From positions 1 to 17,882 of the forward strand of contig JAIYAJ010000593.1 of NCBI GenBank assembly GCA_027489105.1: 17,882 nt of DNA, read 5' to 3'. Made by a program: the position numbers and the translations under genes. The notes beneath the pieces are model-generated. The model ran no database searches, had not been told where the DNA came from, and saw nothing but the letters and a program-made list of their open reading frames with translations. Shown piece by piece: positions 1 to 6,624 of this stretch. Source of the stretch: Zymomonas sp. (GTDB lineage Bacteria; Pseudomonadota; Alphaproteobacteria; Sphingomonadales; Sphingomonadaceae). Each line of letters starts with the position of its first letter. Within the stretch, counting starts at the first letter, position 1.

Positions 1-772
1 GATGCTCCTCGGACTTCTCCGACGACATCAGGCCGCCGTCCGAGCGCAGCAGCGAGAGCGAACCTGCCATGCCCGCGCCGCGCAGGCGATCGCGCAGGTT
101 GCGGACATATTTGCCCACGACGGGGCGTACGGCTGCATTGGCGACCGTGGTCAGGGTGCGCTCATATTCCTGCATTTCGGGCAGGACCTGATGCGACAGT
201 GAAATGGGCAGGCCCGGCATGATCTCGGCTGCCAGTTCGCCGATCCGGCACTCATGCGCGCCGTTGAGGTAAGCGTTGACGAGGCTGACGGTCAGCGCTT
301 CGACCCCGTTGTCGCGCAGCGCGATCAGCGCATCACGGACCTGCGCCTCGTCGAGCGGGGCGAGCTCGCGGCCGTGCGCGTCCATCCGGCCGCGGACCTC
401 GATCGTGTCCTCGAGCGCGGCGAGCGGCACCGGCTTCGGCCATACGATCCATCCCGCCAGACCGCCCGGCACGAAGCTGCGCGCGATCTGCATGACCTGG
501 CGATAGCCGTCGGTGGTGATCAGACCGACGCGGGCACCCTTGCCCTCCAGCACCGCATTGGTCGCAACGGTGGTGCCGTGCAGGAAGAACTCGACGTCGG
601 ACGGGCTGATCCCGGCCTTTTCGCAGATCGCCGTCACGCCGTTGAGGATGCCCTCCGAACTGTCGTGCGGGGTCGACGGCGTCTTGTTGCGCCAGAACTC
701 TCCGCTGCTCTGGTTGAACAACAGCAGGTCGGTGAAGGTGCCGCCCACGTCCACACCCAATCGATAGGTCAT
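1..772 (-). CDS. Hydantoinase/5-oxoprolinase subunit A (HyuA family), N-terminal part, cut by window edge
   Basis: Translating the minus strand from an ATG at 772 gives 257 open residues running off the left edge. The N-terminus starts MTYRLGVDVGGTFTD, the ATPase-type phosphate-binding motif (DVGGTFTD, residues 8-15) of HyuA/OXP1 proteins. A second family signature, HGTTVATNAVLEGKGA, follows near residues 66-81. Family members use ATP to open lactam rings (hydantoins, 5-oxoproline) or, as acetone and acetophenone carboxylase subunits, to carboxylate ketones. They normally work with a HyuB partner, which would lie beyond the left edge. The start fits the family and has a weak GGGG-type ribosome site in the preceding 10 bases. 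The full protein is usually about 650-700 residues, so more than half is missing here. The family is certain; the substrate is not. Confidence 0.9.
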   Translation of the reverse strand, partial: MTYRLGVDVGGTFTDLLLFNQSSGEFWRNKTPSTPHDSSEGILNGVTAICEKAGISPSDVEFFLHGTTVATNAVLEGKGARVGLITTDGYRQVMQIARSFVPGGLAGWIVWPKPVPLAALEDTIEVRGRMDAHGRELAPLDEAQVRDALIALRDNGVEALTVSLVNAYLNGAHECRIGELAAEIMPGLPISLSHQVLPEMQEYERTLTTVANAAVRPVVGKYVRNLRDRLRGAGMAGSLSLLRSDGGLMSSEKSEEH

Positions 773-1076
773 GTTATCCCCGATGGCTTGTCGCACGGCG
801 GAATCGCCGCCTTGGTTTCGAACGATGTTGCTATGCCTCCGGCGTCGGCGCCGGATATTTTCGGACAGACTTATCCGCCAAGCGGCTTTTCGGATGCCGC
901 ATCTGCGCAGGTTAGGGGCCTTGGCGAGCTGCATAGGAGCCTTTGATTGCAATGGCTTGAGCCGGAAATATGAAGCGCCGTGCGATCTTCCGCTGGCCGG
1001 ATAGGTCGGCTGTCGTCCGCTGAAGTCGCGGCGCAAGGCGTGCAGTTCGGGTCCGGACAGGAACAGGAGCGTCATC
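773..1076. promoter_or_regulatory. Divergent intergenic region between hyuA-like gene and DUF1330 gene
   Basis: About 300 bases with no credible gene separate two divergent genes, so promoters for both should lie here. The region contains a perfect inverted repeat, CCGGCG-TCGG-CGCCGG (839-854), a small CCGC/GCGG hairpin followed by TTTT (875-890), and the sequence TTTTCGGA occurring twice (near 858-865 and 887-894). Such short symmetries are common by chance in GC-rich DNA. No regulator type can be named. Confidence 0.4.
943..971 (+). promoter_or_regulatory. Candidate sigma70-type promoter for the DUF1330 gene
   Basis: TTGATT (943-948) and AAATAT (966-971) are separated by 17 bases, a fair match to -35 and -10 boxes. 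They lie about 105 bases before the DUF1330 start. This is pattern matching only; alphaproteobacterial promoters are degenerate. Confidence 0.25.
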
Positions 1077-1370
1077 ATGCCCGCATGGCTGGTCGTAACC
1101 GCAAAGCTCAGGGATCGCGACGCCTTCATGGCCTGCGGCTATTCCCAGAAGGCGGCCGAGAGATTGGAGGCCCATGGCGGCCGTTATGTCGTCCGGGCAC
1201 CGGGGGCGACCGTCCTAGAAGGCAGCGGAACGGATGGCGCGTCGGTGGTCGTGTCGGAATGGCCGGACCGGGAAGCGGCTTTGTCCTTCTACAACTCTCC
1301 TGAATATGCGGACGCCAGACGGCTTCGCGAAGGTCTGGCTGACATCGACATAGTGCTCGTCGGCGCTTGA
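1077..1370 (+). CDS. DUF1330 family protein
   Basis: A 97-residue protein beginning MPAWLVVTAKLRDRDAF, with the DUF1330 pattern: a first beta strand, then a Y-x-x-x-A helix, then GGRYVVRAP, and a central SEWPDREAALSFYNSPEY segment. Members are predicted to form dimeric alpha/beta-barrel (ferredoxin-like) folds. They often sit in catabolic clusters, but no general reaction is established. The start is supported by AGGAG at 1065-1069, seven bases before the ATG. It is divergent from the HyuA gene and is not closely coupled to the next plus-strand gene, 574 bases away. Length is normal for the family (about 95-100 residues). It may be a small enzyme (isomerase-like) or an accessory protein; I cannot tell which. 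Confidence 0.85.
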   Translation: MPAWLVVTAKLRDRDAFMACGYSQKAAERLEAHGGRYVVRAPGATVLEGSGTDGASVVVSEWPDREAALSFYNSPEYADARRLREGLADIDIVLVGA

Positions 1371-1597
1371 ACCGGCTTCCATAGCTCGCCGGGTGCGGGG
1401 CAGCATGAAGGCGAGGCGGTGGCGGAAGACGCCGAATTCGCGATCGATCATCCATTTTGTGACCGGTGTGCGAGCAGTTTCCGACAAGAGTCTGTTTCGA
1501 TGCTTGCTGGATGGCGACGAGATCGATCACGGGCGCACTGTAAACTGGAATGCCCAGGGGGACTGCAAACCTCTGGTGGTAGATCAGCCCGCAGTAA

Positions 1598-1933
1598 GGG
1601 AGATTTCGGCATCATGCAGGAGATCGACTGTCCGTATTCGCTGGCGTTGTCGCTGACGGTCGAACCGGCCTGGCGCGGGAATGCCTGAATATTGTTGAAC
1701 GGCTGCTGGAGGCGCAAGGCTCCGTCGGCCGTGGTGCCATCGAGAACTTCGAGCCGGACGCGCGTGCCGGCGAGGAACGAGGCATCGCCATGAGGGCGTC
1801 TATCGCCCGCGTCATGCGCGGCTTCCAGCAGGAGGTCGAAGCCATGGAGTTCCCGATCCACCGGTCACCGACTGGGTGGAGCGGCTCTCCCGAGGCTGAC
1901 GCGCAGTGGCTTAGTGGCGGCTTCCACAGTTAA
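1598..1933 (+). pseudogene. Possible gene remnant (C-terminal coding fragment, unrecognised)
   Basis: This frame is open from just after a stop at 1595-1597 to TAA at 1931-1933 and encodes a helix-rich, charged stretch that includes IVERLLEAQGSVGRG and IARVMRGFQQEVEAM. There is no ATG/GTG/TTG start with a ribosome site in its first 60 codons; the first ATG is far inside. The TAA overlaps the ribosome site of the following membrane-protein gene, as would be expected if this were the tail of a broken upstream gene in the same operon. I do not recognise the family. It could equally be a chance open frame in GC-rich DNA. Confidence 0.2.
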
Positions 1934-1937
1934 GGGG
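1932..1937 (+). promoter_or_regulatory. Ribosome binding site deciding the TTG start at 1945
   Basis: AAGGGG lies seven bases before TTG at 1945 and ten before the alternative TTG at 1948. No ATG or GTG gives the conserved N-terminus (RWVHIVSMVYWLGG), so one of the two TTG codons is the start. Confidence 0.5.
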
Positions 1938-1944
1938 AAAGTCG

Positions 1945-2622
1945 TTGTTGGAAGAAGTATTGATCCTGCGCTGGGTCCACATCGTTTCCATGGTCTATTG
2001 GCTGGGTGGCGAGTGGGGGGTGTTCCAGACCAGCTTCAACATCATCAATCGCAAGCTCTCGATGGAGGAGCGCAGGCGGCACATGGAAACCGCCTATCGC
2101 ATCGACATCCTGGCGCGGACCGGCATTATCCTGCTGCTCCCGCTGGGGCTGCACATGGGCCACATCTATGGTCTGCAGCCTTATGGCGGGAATTTCCTGA
2201 CCGCGATGTGGGTGTTCGTCGCGGGCTGGCTCGCCCTCTGCTGGAGCGCGTTCATCAAGCGTGAGACCGACACGGGCGTGATGCTCACAAAGCTCGACGA
2301 GAAGATCCGCTGGGTTCTGATCCCGACGCTCTTCGTGGTCGGCATCTCGTCGCTGCTCGGCCATGGGCCGCTCGAGGCGGGCGAAGGGTCGCGCTGGTAC
2401 GCCACGAAGCTGACGCTCTATGGCTTCACCCTGTGCATCGGCCTCGGTCTGCGCTGGATCATGCGCCTGTGGACGGTTCGTTTCCGCCGACTGGCGGAGG
2501 GTCCCAACCCGGCCGAGGAAGCCGCGCTGGAACGCGAGTTCCTCTATGGCCGCCTGATGGCCTATGTCTATTGGATCACCATTTCGGGGATCTGCTTTCT
2601 GGGAACGGTCAAGCCGTTCTGA
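1945..2622 (+). CDS. Six-helix integral membrane protein, paralogue of the protein at 17455
   Basis: A 225-residue hydrophobic protein with likely membrane helices near residues 6-28, 58-76, 84-104, 121-140, 155-175 and 203-222. His12, in the first helix just before YWLGGE, and His70/His73 in or after the second helix resemble the buried histidines of haem- or metal-binding small membrane proteins such as the HemJ and CopD-like groups. That comparison is an inference. It aligns without gaps to the protein at 17455 over the first 70 residues, including identical placing of His12, YWLGG (18-22), ID (53-54) and RT (58-59). The start is TTG, with AAGGGG upstream. It stands alone, followed by a terminator. 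No named function is assigned; a role as a membrane redox partner for the cluster's enzymes is possible but unproven. Confidence 0.8.
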   Translation: MLEEVLILRWVHIVSMVYWLGGEWGVFQTSFNIINRKLSMEERRRHMETAYRIDILARTGIILLLPLGLHMGHIYGLQPYGGNFLTAMWVFVAGWLALCWSAFIKRETDTGVMLTKLDEKIRWVLIPTLFVVGISSLLGHGPLEAGEGSRWYATKLTLYGFTLCIGLGLRWIMRLWTVRFRRLAEGPNPAEEAALEREFLYGRLMAYVYWITISGICFLGTVKPF

Positions 2623-2644
2623 GAAACGCGAGAAGCGCAAACGG

Positions 2645-2674
2645 GAAGGGGCGGTCCGATCGGGCCGCCCTTTT
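2645..2674 (+). terminator. Rho-independent terminator after the membrane protein gene
   Basis: A GC-rich hairpin pairs AAGGGGCGGTCC-type sequence with GGGCCGCCCTTTT across a GATC loop, and the run TTTT ends at 2674. It starts 23 bases after the stop at 2622. It sits between convergent genes; read on the minus strand the stem is the same but the T-run is poor, so it mainly serves the plus strand. Confidence 0.75.
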
Positions 2675-2686
2675 CAATTGGGCCTT

Positions 2687-3583
2687 CTATTGTGAGGTCG
2701 CATCCTCGCGCGCCAGTTCGGCATCGAGCAGCGCGGAATATTTGTCCGCCATGGCCTTGCAGGCGCCGGGCGCGCGCATCGGGTCGGGAGTGGCGCCTGA
2801 TCGTCGCGCCATTGCCCTCAGGTCAGCGCCCGAATGCTCCGCATGGTTGGACAGAAGTATGTCGCAGGGTTCGTCGCGCAGCATCGCCAGGCTGCGGCGG
2901 AAAGCGGCGACGAGCTCGGGATGGTCGCGGTAACGGTAGCTGCCGGCCGTCAGCGAGTTGAGGCTGGCCGCGAAGAATATCGGGATGCAACCGGCTTTCG
3001 GACTGCAAGAGCGCCATGACCAGCCCATCGATCCCGGCGTATGCCCCGGCATAGCCCGCGCCTTCATCGTGACGCGGCCGAAGCGCAGCCTGCGCCCGTC
3101 CTCGACCACGGTTACCCTCTCGACCCGAGGGTAGGCGATCAGGCTCGCCCGCTGCGGGTCCTCATCGCCGCTGAGGCCACGTCGCAATGCGGCGGCGGCG
3201 GAGGCCGACGCATAAACGCGCGCACCGCTTTCGCGCACGATGGCGGCGATCGCCCCCGCATGGTCATAATGCGGTTCGGTGACCAGAAGCCATCTGACCT
3301 GATCGATACGATAGCCGAGTTCGGCGAGATGCGCGCGCAGGACGGGCAGCCCCTCGGGCAGACCGGCGTCGATCAGGATGAGGCCCTGGCCGGTGTCGAT
3401 CACGGCCTGCTTGACCCGCCTGGGCCCGACATAGCCAAGCCCCGGCAAAACGCGCAGCGGCGCGTCCGGCTCGAGCCAGCGCGCCGCGTCGGTTCCGGTG
3501 ATCGGCCGGGTCAAAGGGTCGTCCCCGCCGGCTGCTCCCGCGAGGAGCCCGGCGGCGAGGGCGAGACCCAGCGCGCGGATCAA
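2687..3583 (-). CDS. Secreted metallo-beta-lactamase-fold hydrolase (subclass B3-like)
   Basis: A 298-residue protein with a signal peptide (residues 1 to about 18, MIRALGLALAAGLLAGAAGG), so it acts in the periplasm or outside. The fold signatures are present: TEPHYDHAG (102-110), PGHTPGSMGW (179-188) and LLSNH (243-247). The overall pattern, including the CDILLSNH segment and the ASLNSLTAGSYRYRDHP region, is that of subclass B3 enzymes. The usual H-x-H-x-D-H motif reads E-P-H-Y-D-H, so the first zinc ligand is Glu103 instead of His. The Asp normally seen in the Y-A-D-S-L motif is Ala206. It starts with TTG, whose TTGA overlaps the stop of the DUF1838 gene. No ATG lies in the first 170 codons, which supports TTG. 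Substrate is unknown: an ester, lactone or lactam of the pathway is as likely as an antibiotic. Confidence 0.85.
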   Translation of the reverse strand: MIRALGLALAAGLLAGAAGGDDPLTRPITGTDAARWLEPDAPLRVLPGLGYVGPRRVKQAVIDTGQGLILIDAGLPEGLPVLRAHLAELGYRIDQVRWLLVTEPHYDHAGAIAAIVRESGARVYASASAAAALRRGLSGDEDPQRASLIAYPRVERVTVVEDGRRLRFGRVTMKARAMPGHTPGSMGWSWRSCSPKAGCIPIFFAASLNSLTAGSYRYRDHPELVAAFRRSLAMLRDEPCDILLSNHAEHSGADLRAMARRSGATPDPMRAPGACKAMADKYSALLDAELAREDATSQ

Positions 3584-4491
3584 TTGCGATAGTCTTCCTG
3601 CTTGAGGATGAGCAGCTTCAACGGATCGCGTGCGCCGTCAGGATTGACGCGGGCGAGCATGGCCACCCAGTCCTTGGGCATGCCGGAATAGCTGGTTTCC
3701 TTGCGACCGACGCTGCGCAGACATTGCGTACCCATGCCCGCCGGCATCTTCCACCAGCGCGCATAGTCACTGAGGTCGGTGCCATAGCCTGTCGCGCTGG
3801 CACAGTGGACCTTCGGATCGAGCGCTTCCTTTGCCGGGCTGGTGATCATCGACATGTCGTTCAGGCGCCGCGACGGCAGGCCCGGTGTCTCGGTGACGGC
3901 GGCGGTATGGGTCTGGAAGCTGATCTGGTCGCCGATGTGGTAGAACAGCTCGGGGATATGCTCGACCGTGAACTTCGTATTGGCGATGGCGCCGTCGAAG
4001 ATCAGGTCGTTGTTGGGCGTGTAGCGCACCGTGGTGGGGCCGACCGGAACGAAGGGCACGTCGACCATCTCTCCGGTCAGCGGATTGCGGAGCTGGTCGG
4101 TGCGCTCGCTGCTGCCCGGAGCGGTGCGAAAGCCGAGTTCATATTGCGTGGTTTCGAGGCCGCCGTCGGGCAGAGGCGTGACCTTCATGACCGCGCCGAA
4201 CACCAGCTCGCAAAGCGGTGTCAGCTTGGCCCCCTGCTGGGCATAGTTGCGACCGCGGAACCACCAGTAGACGATGCCGGAATCGGTGCGCAGTCGCATC
4301 CGCCGCATCATCGCGATGCGGGCTGCGGGATCGGTCGGAATGCCTTCCTCGCGGGCGAGCGTCGCGGCAAATGAGGGCGCGGCGTCCAGGACGCCGGCTC
4401 CCGCGAGTCCCGCGCTGGCAAGCCCGACGCCGGTCAACATGGTACGGCGGCTGAGGAGGAAGGTCTCGTCGCTCGTGTCGGACTTGGTCAT
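3580..4491 (-). CDS. Tat-exported DUF1838 family protein
   Basis: A 303-residue protein with a twin-arginine signal: SRRTMLTG at residues 14-21, a hydrophobic stretch to about residue 35, and a likely cleavage near PSFAA (39-43). The mature part carries the DUF1838 pattern, with RTDSGIVYWWFRGRNYAQ near residues 68-85 and a tryptophan-rich C-terminus (YARWWKMPAGMG). Tat export means it folds, perhaps with a cofactor, before reaching the periplasm. The biochemical role of DUF1838 is not established. A good ribosome site, GGGGAG, lies seven bases before the ATG. It starts 28 bases after the CoA-transferase stop and overlaps the next gene by four bases, so it belongs to the same transcript as the cytoplasmic enzymes and is translationally linked to the secreted metallo-hydrolase. 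Confidence 0.88.
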   Translation of the reverse strand: MTKSDTSDETFLLSRRTMLTGVGLASAGLAGAGVLDAAPSFAATLAREEGIPTDPAARIAMMRRMRLRTDSGIVYWWFRGRNYAQQGAKLTPLCELVFGAVMKVTPLPDGGLETTQYELGFRTAPGSSERTDQLRNPLTGEMVDVPFVPVGPTTVRYTPNNDLIFDGAIANTKFTVEHIPELFYHIGDQISFQTHTAAVTETPGLPSRRLNDMSMITSPAKEALDPKVHCASATGYGTDLSDYARWWKMPAGMGTQCLRSVGRKETSYSGMPKDWVAMLARVNPDGARDPLKLLILKQEDYRN

Positions 4492-4519
4492 TCTGATGCT
4501 CCCCTCGATTTCGACTGAG

Positions 4520-5707
4520 TCAGGCCGTCTCCACGGCGCCCCGCTCGATCAGCGTCTGGATGCGCTCGTCCGGATATCCCAGGCTTTGCAGGATCGCGCG
4601 CGTGTCGGCGCCGGGGCGCGGCAGGACTACGCTGCTTCCGGGGCGCTTTCCGTCCATCTCGAGCGGGACGGTGGGCAGCCGGGTTTGTTTGCCGTCGTCG
4701 AGCACGACATCCTCGAGCCCGCCCGTTGCGAGTTGCGGATCGTCGAACATATCCTCGGGCCGGCCGATCGGCGCGAAGGGCAGGCCGGTGCCTTCGAGCT
4801 TTGCGACGATCTCCGCCCGGGTCATCGACGCCATCAGCTCGCGGATGCGCGGCAGGATTCGCTCGCGGGCAAGAACGCGCTCATTGTTGCTCCGGATCTC
4901 TTCGTCCGCCCAGAGGTCATCGAGCGCGAACAGCGCGCAGAACCTCTCCCACAGGCTGTCGGACACCACCCCGATGAACACCGGTTCGTCCTTGGTCTCG
5001 AACACGTCGTAGATCGCCCAGGCGGAGATGCGCGCGGGCATCGGCGCCGCCGCCTTTCCGGTGACGGCGAACTGCGCCATATGCTGGCCGACGAGGTAGA
5101 TCGTGGTTTCGAACAGGCTCGCCACGACCTTCTGGCCCTTGCCCGTGCGATGCCGTTCTTCGAGCGCGGCAAGGATGCCGATTACCCCGAACATGCCGCC
5201 GGTCACGTCGACCACGCTCGATCCTGCCCGCAAAGGGCGTCCCGGAGGGCCGGTCATATAGGCCAGGCCGCCCATCATCTGCGCCACTTCGTCGAGCGCG
5301 GTGCGATCCTCATAGGGTCCCGGAAGAAATCCCTTTTCCGAGCAATAGATCAGGCGCGGATTGGCTTCGGACAGGGCATCGAAGGACAGGCCGAGCCGGT
5401 CGAGCGCGCCGGGACGAAAATTCTCGACCAGTATATCCGCGTCGACGCACAGATCGCGCGCGACGGCCTTGCCTTCTTCCGACTTGAGATCGAGGCAGAT
5501 CGAGCGCTTGCCCCGATTGTACATGGGGAAATAGCCCGCACCCGAACCGAGCAGGCGGCGCGTGCGATCGCCGCCGAGCGGCTCGACGCGGATGACGTCC
5601 GCGCCCAGACCGGCAAGGATGTGGCCGACCGTCGGCCCCATGACCATGTGGGTGAATTCGATGACCTTGATCCCGGCGAGCGGGGTAGGTCCGGTCTTGC
5701 CGGTCAA
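4520..5707 (-). CDS. Type III (CaiB/BaiF) CoA-transferase
   Basis: A 395-residue protein of normal family length. The N-terminus LAGIKVIEFTHMVMGPTVG (10-28), then YNRGKRSICLDLKSEEG (63-79) and DILVENFRPGALDRLGL (91-107) are hallmark segments. The catalytic aspartate, which forms the acyl anhydride, is Asp167 in SSVVDVTGGMFG. Such enzymes move CoA between carboxylic acids, for example from succinyl-CoA to a dicarboxylate. The start is TTG at 5707, whose TTGA overlaps the lyase stop. AAGGA sits seven bases upstream, and no ATG occurs until residue 21. Position directly after the HMG-CoA-lyase-like gene suggests it makes that enzyme's CoA substrate, for instance a 2-alkylmalyl-CoA or HMG-CoA. 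The open frame extends further upstream, but that part overlaps the lyase and is not coding. Confidence 0.92.
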   Translation of the reverse strand: MTGKTGPTPLAGIKVIEFTHMVMGPTVGHILAGLGADVIRVEPLGGDRTRRLLGSGAGYFPMYNRGKRSICLDLKSEEGKAVARDLCVDADILVENFRPGALDRLGLSFDALSEANPRLIYCSEKGFLPGPYEDRTALDEVAQMMGGLAYMTGPPGRPLRAGSSVVDVTGGMFGVIGILAALEERHRTGKGQKVVASLFETTIYLVGQHMAQFAVTGKAAAPMPARISAWAIYDVFETKDEPVFIGVVSDSLWERFCALFALDDLWADEEIRSNNERVLARERILPRIRELMASMTRAEIVAKLEGTGLPFAPIGRPEDMFDDPQLATGGLEDVVLDDGKQTRLPTVPLEMDGKRPGSSVVLPRPGADTRAILQSLGYPDERIQTLIERGAVETA

Positions 5708-6624
5708 CGGGCAATCCTTTCCGCATAGTCGAGCATCGGGCCCGCATCGGGGGTGAAACCATAGAGCGGCTCGCCCGGCAGCGCCTCCGCCAGGATCGTC
5801 CGAACAGCGAGCAGTTTCTCGAGGTCGATGCCGGTCCGGAGCCCCATGGAATTGAGCATCAGCACGAGATCTTCGGTAACGAGGTTGCCCGACGCGCCAG
5901 GCGCGTAGGGGCAGCCGCCGAGACCGCCGAGCGAGGAATCGAGCGTGGTGATGCCTTCCTCCAGTCCAGCCAGCGCATTGGCGAGGCCGAGCCCGCGGGT
6001 GTTGTGGAGATGAAGCGTGGTCAGCTTGTCGGCACCGATGGCGGCCTTGACCTTGCGGACGAGGCGCCGGACCTGTGCGGGGTCGGCATAGCCGGTGGTG
6101 TCGGAGAGGCTGAATTCCTGCGCGCCGGCCTCGGCAGCGGCGACCGCGAGGCGGACGACCTGGTCCTCCGATACGGCTCCTTCGATCGTGCAACCGAATG
6201 CTGTGGAGAGGCCGACGGCAAAGTGCACGCCGCCATCGCGCGCGATCCGGGCGACCTCGGCAATCTCGGCCAGCATCGCCGGATGGTCCTTGCGGACGTT
6301 GCGCAGCGAGTGCGTCTCCGACATCGAAAAGGGGATCGACATGCCATGGACGCCCGCTTCCACGGCGCGGGCAGCCCCCTTGGCGTTGGGGACGAGGGCG
6401 ACGACGTTCAGCCCCTCGATAGTCCGGGCGAAGGCAACGATCTCGGCGGTGTCGGCCATCTGCGGCAGCAGGCTCGGCGGCACGAAGCTGCCGACCTCGA
6501 TCTCGCGTACGCCGGCAGCGGCTTCTGCCGCGATCCAGGCCTTCTTGGCCTCGGTCGGCAGCACGGCCTTGATCGATTGCAGCCCGTCGCGCGGGCCCAC
6601 TTCGGAAACGAGAATATCGGTCAT
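5704..6624 (-). CDS. HMG-CoA lyase-like enzyme (DRE-TIM metallolyase family)
   Basis: 306 residues, the usual length. The key motifs are EVGPRDGLQ (8-16, catalytic Arg12 and metal ligand Asp13), SFVPPSLLPQMAD (46-58), HLHNTRGLGLAN (205-216, metal-binding His205 and His207) and GLGGCPYAPGASGN (234-247, catalytic-loop Cys238 and ligand Asn247). Members cleave 3-hydroxy-3-substituted acyl-CoAs by retro-aldol/Claisen chemistry, classically HMG-CoA to acetoacetate and acetyl-CoA. Here the residue after the second His is Asn208 where human and other bacterial HMG-CoA lyases have Asp (H-x-H-D-T). This is typical of a less studied branch often found beside CaiB-family transferases. ATG at 6624 overlaps the LeuD stop (ATGA). 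True HMG-CoA is possible, but citramalyl-CoA or another 2-alkylmalyl-CoA fits the neighbouring LeuCD genes better. Confidence 0.9.
   Translation of the reverse strand: MTDILVSEVGPRDGLQSIKAVLPTEAKKAWIAAEAAAGVREIEVGSFVPPSLLPQMADTAEIVAFARTIEGLNVVALVPNAKGAARAVEAGVHGMSIPFSMSETHSLRNVRKDHPAMLAEIAEVARIARDGGVHFAVGLSTAFGCTIEGAVSEDQVVRLAVAAAEAGAQEFSLSDTTGYADPAQVRRLVRKVKAAIGADKLTTLHLHNTRGLGLANALAGLEEGITTLDSSLGGLGGCPYAPGASGNLVTEDLVLMLNSMGLRTGIDLEKLLAVRTILAEALPGEPLYGFTPDAGPMLDYAERIAR
5715..5719 (-). promoter_or_regulatory. Ribosome binding site deciding the TTG start of the CoA-transferase
   Basis: On the minus strand AAGGA ends seven bases before TTG at 5707. It lies inside the last codons of the lyase gene. 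Together with the TTGA start/stop overlap and the lack of any nearby ATG, it fixes the CoA-transferase start. Confidence 0.6.

Larger units (their letters stand above)
1371..1944. other. 574-base stretch without an intact gene
   Basis: No frame on either strand gives a protein with a good start, a family motif and normal length. Plus-strand fragments in different frames look mildly coding: one frame around 1490-1600 and another from 1598 to the stop at 1931-1933. This suggests a frameshifted relic or simply spacer. No terminator is obvious directly after the DUF1330 stop. Confidence 0.5.

Noticed and set aside
839..854. Perfect inverted repeat CCGGCG-TCGG-CGCCGG as a specific operator
   Set aside because: GC-only palindromes of this size are frequent in such DNA, and it is not near a convincing promoter box.
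1448..1861. Minus-strand 137-residue open frame in the gene-free stretch
   Set aside because: No ribosome site, no motif, and composition typical of antisense noise.
2965..2985. Loss of a zinc ligand at the FAASL motif of the metallo-hydrolase (Asp to Ala)
   Set aside because: In subclass B3 the second metal site uses Asp120, His121 and His263, and position 221 is Ser, which is kept here. The Ala is unusual but is not a lost ligand.
4274..5728. Long open plus-strand frame opposite the CoA-transferase
   Set aside because: Low-complexity antisense translation without motifs. The minus-strand protein is unambiguous.
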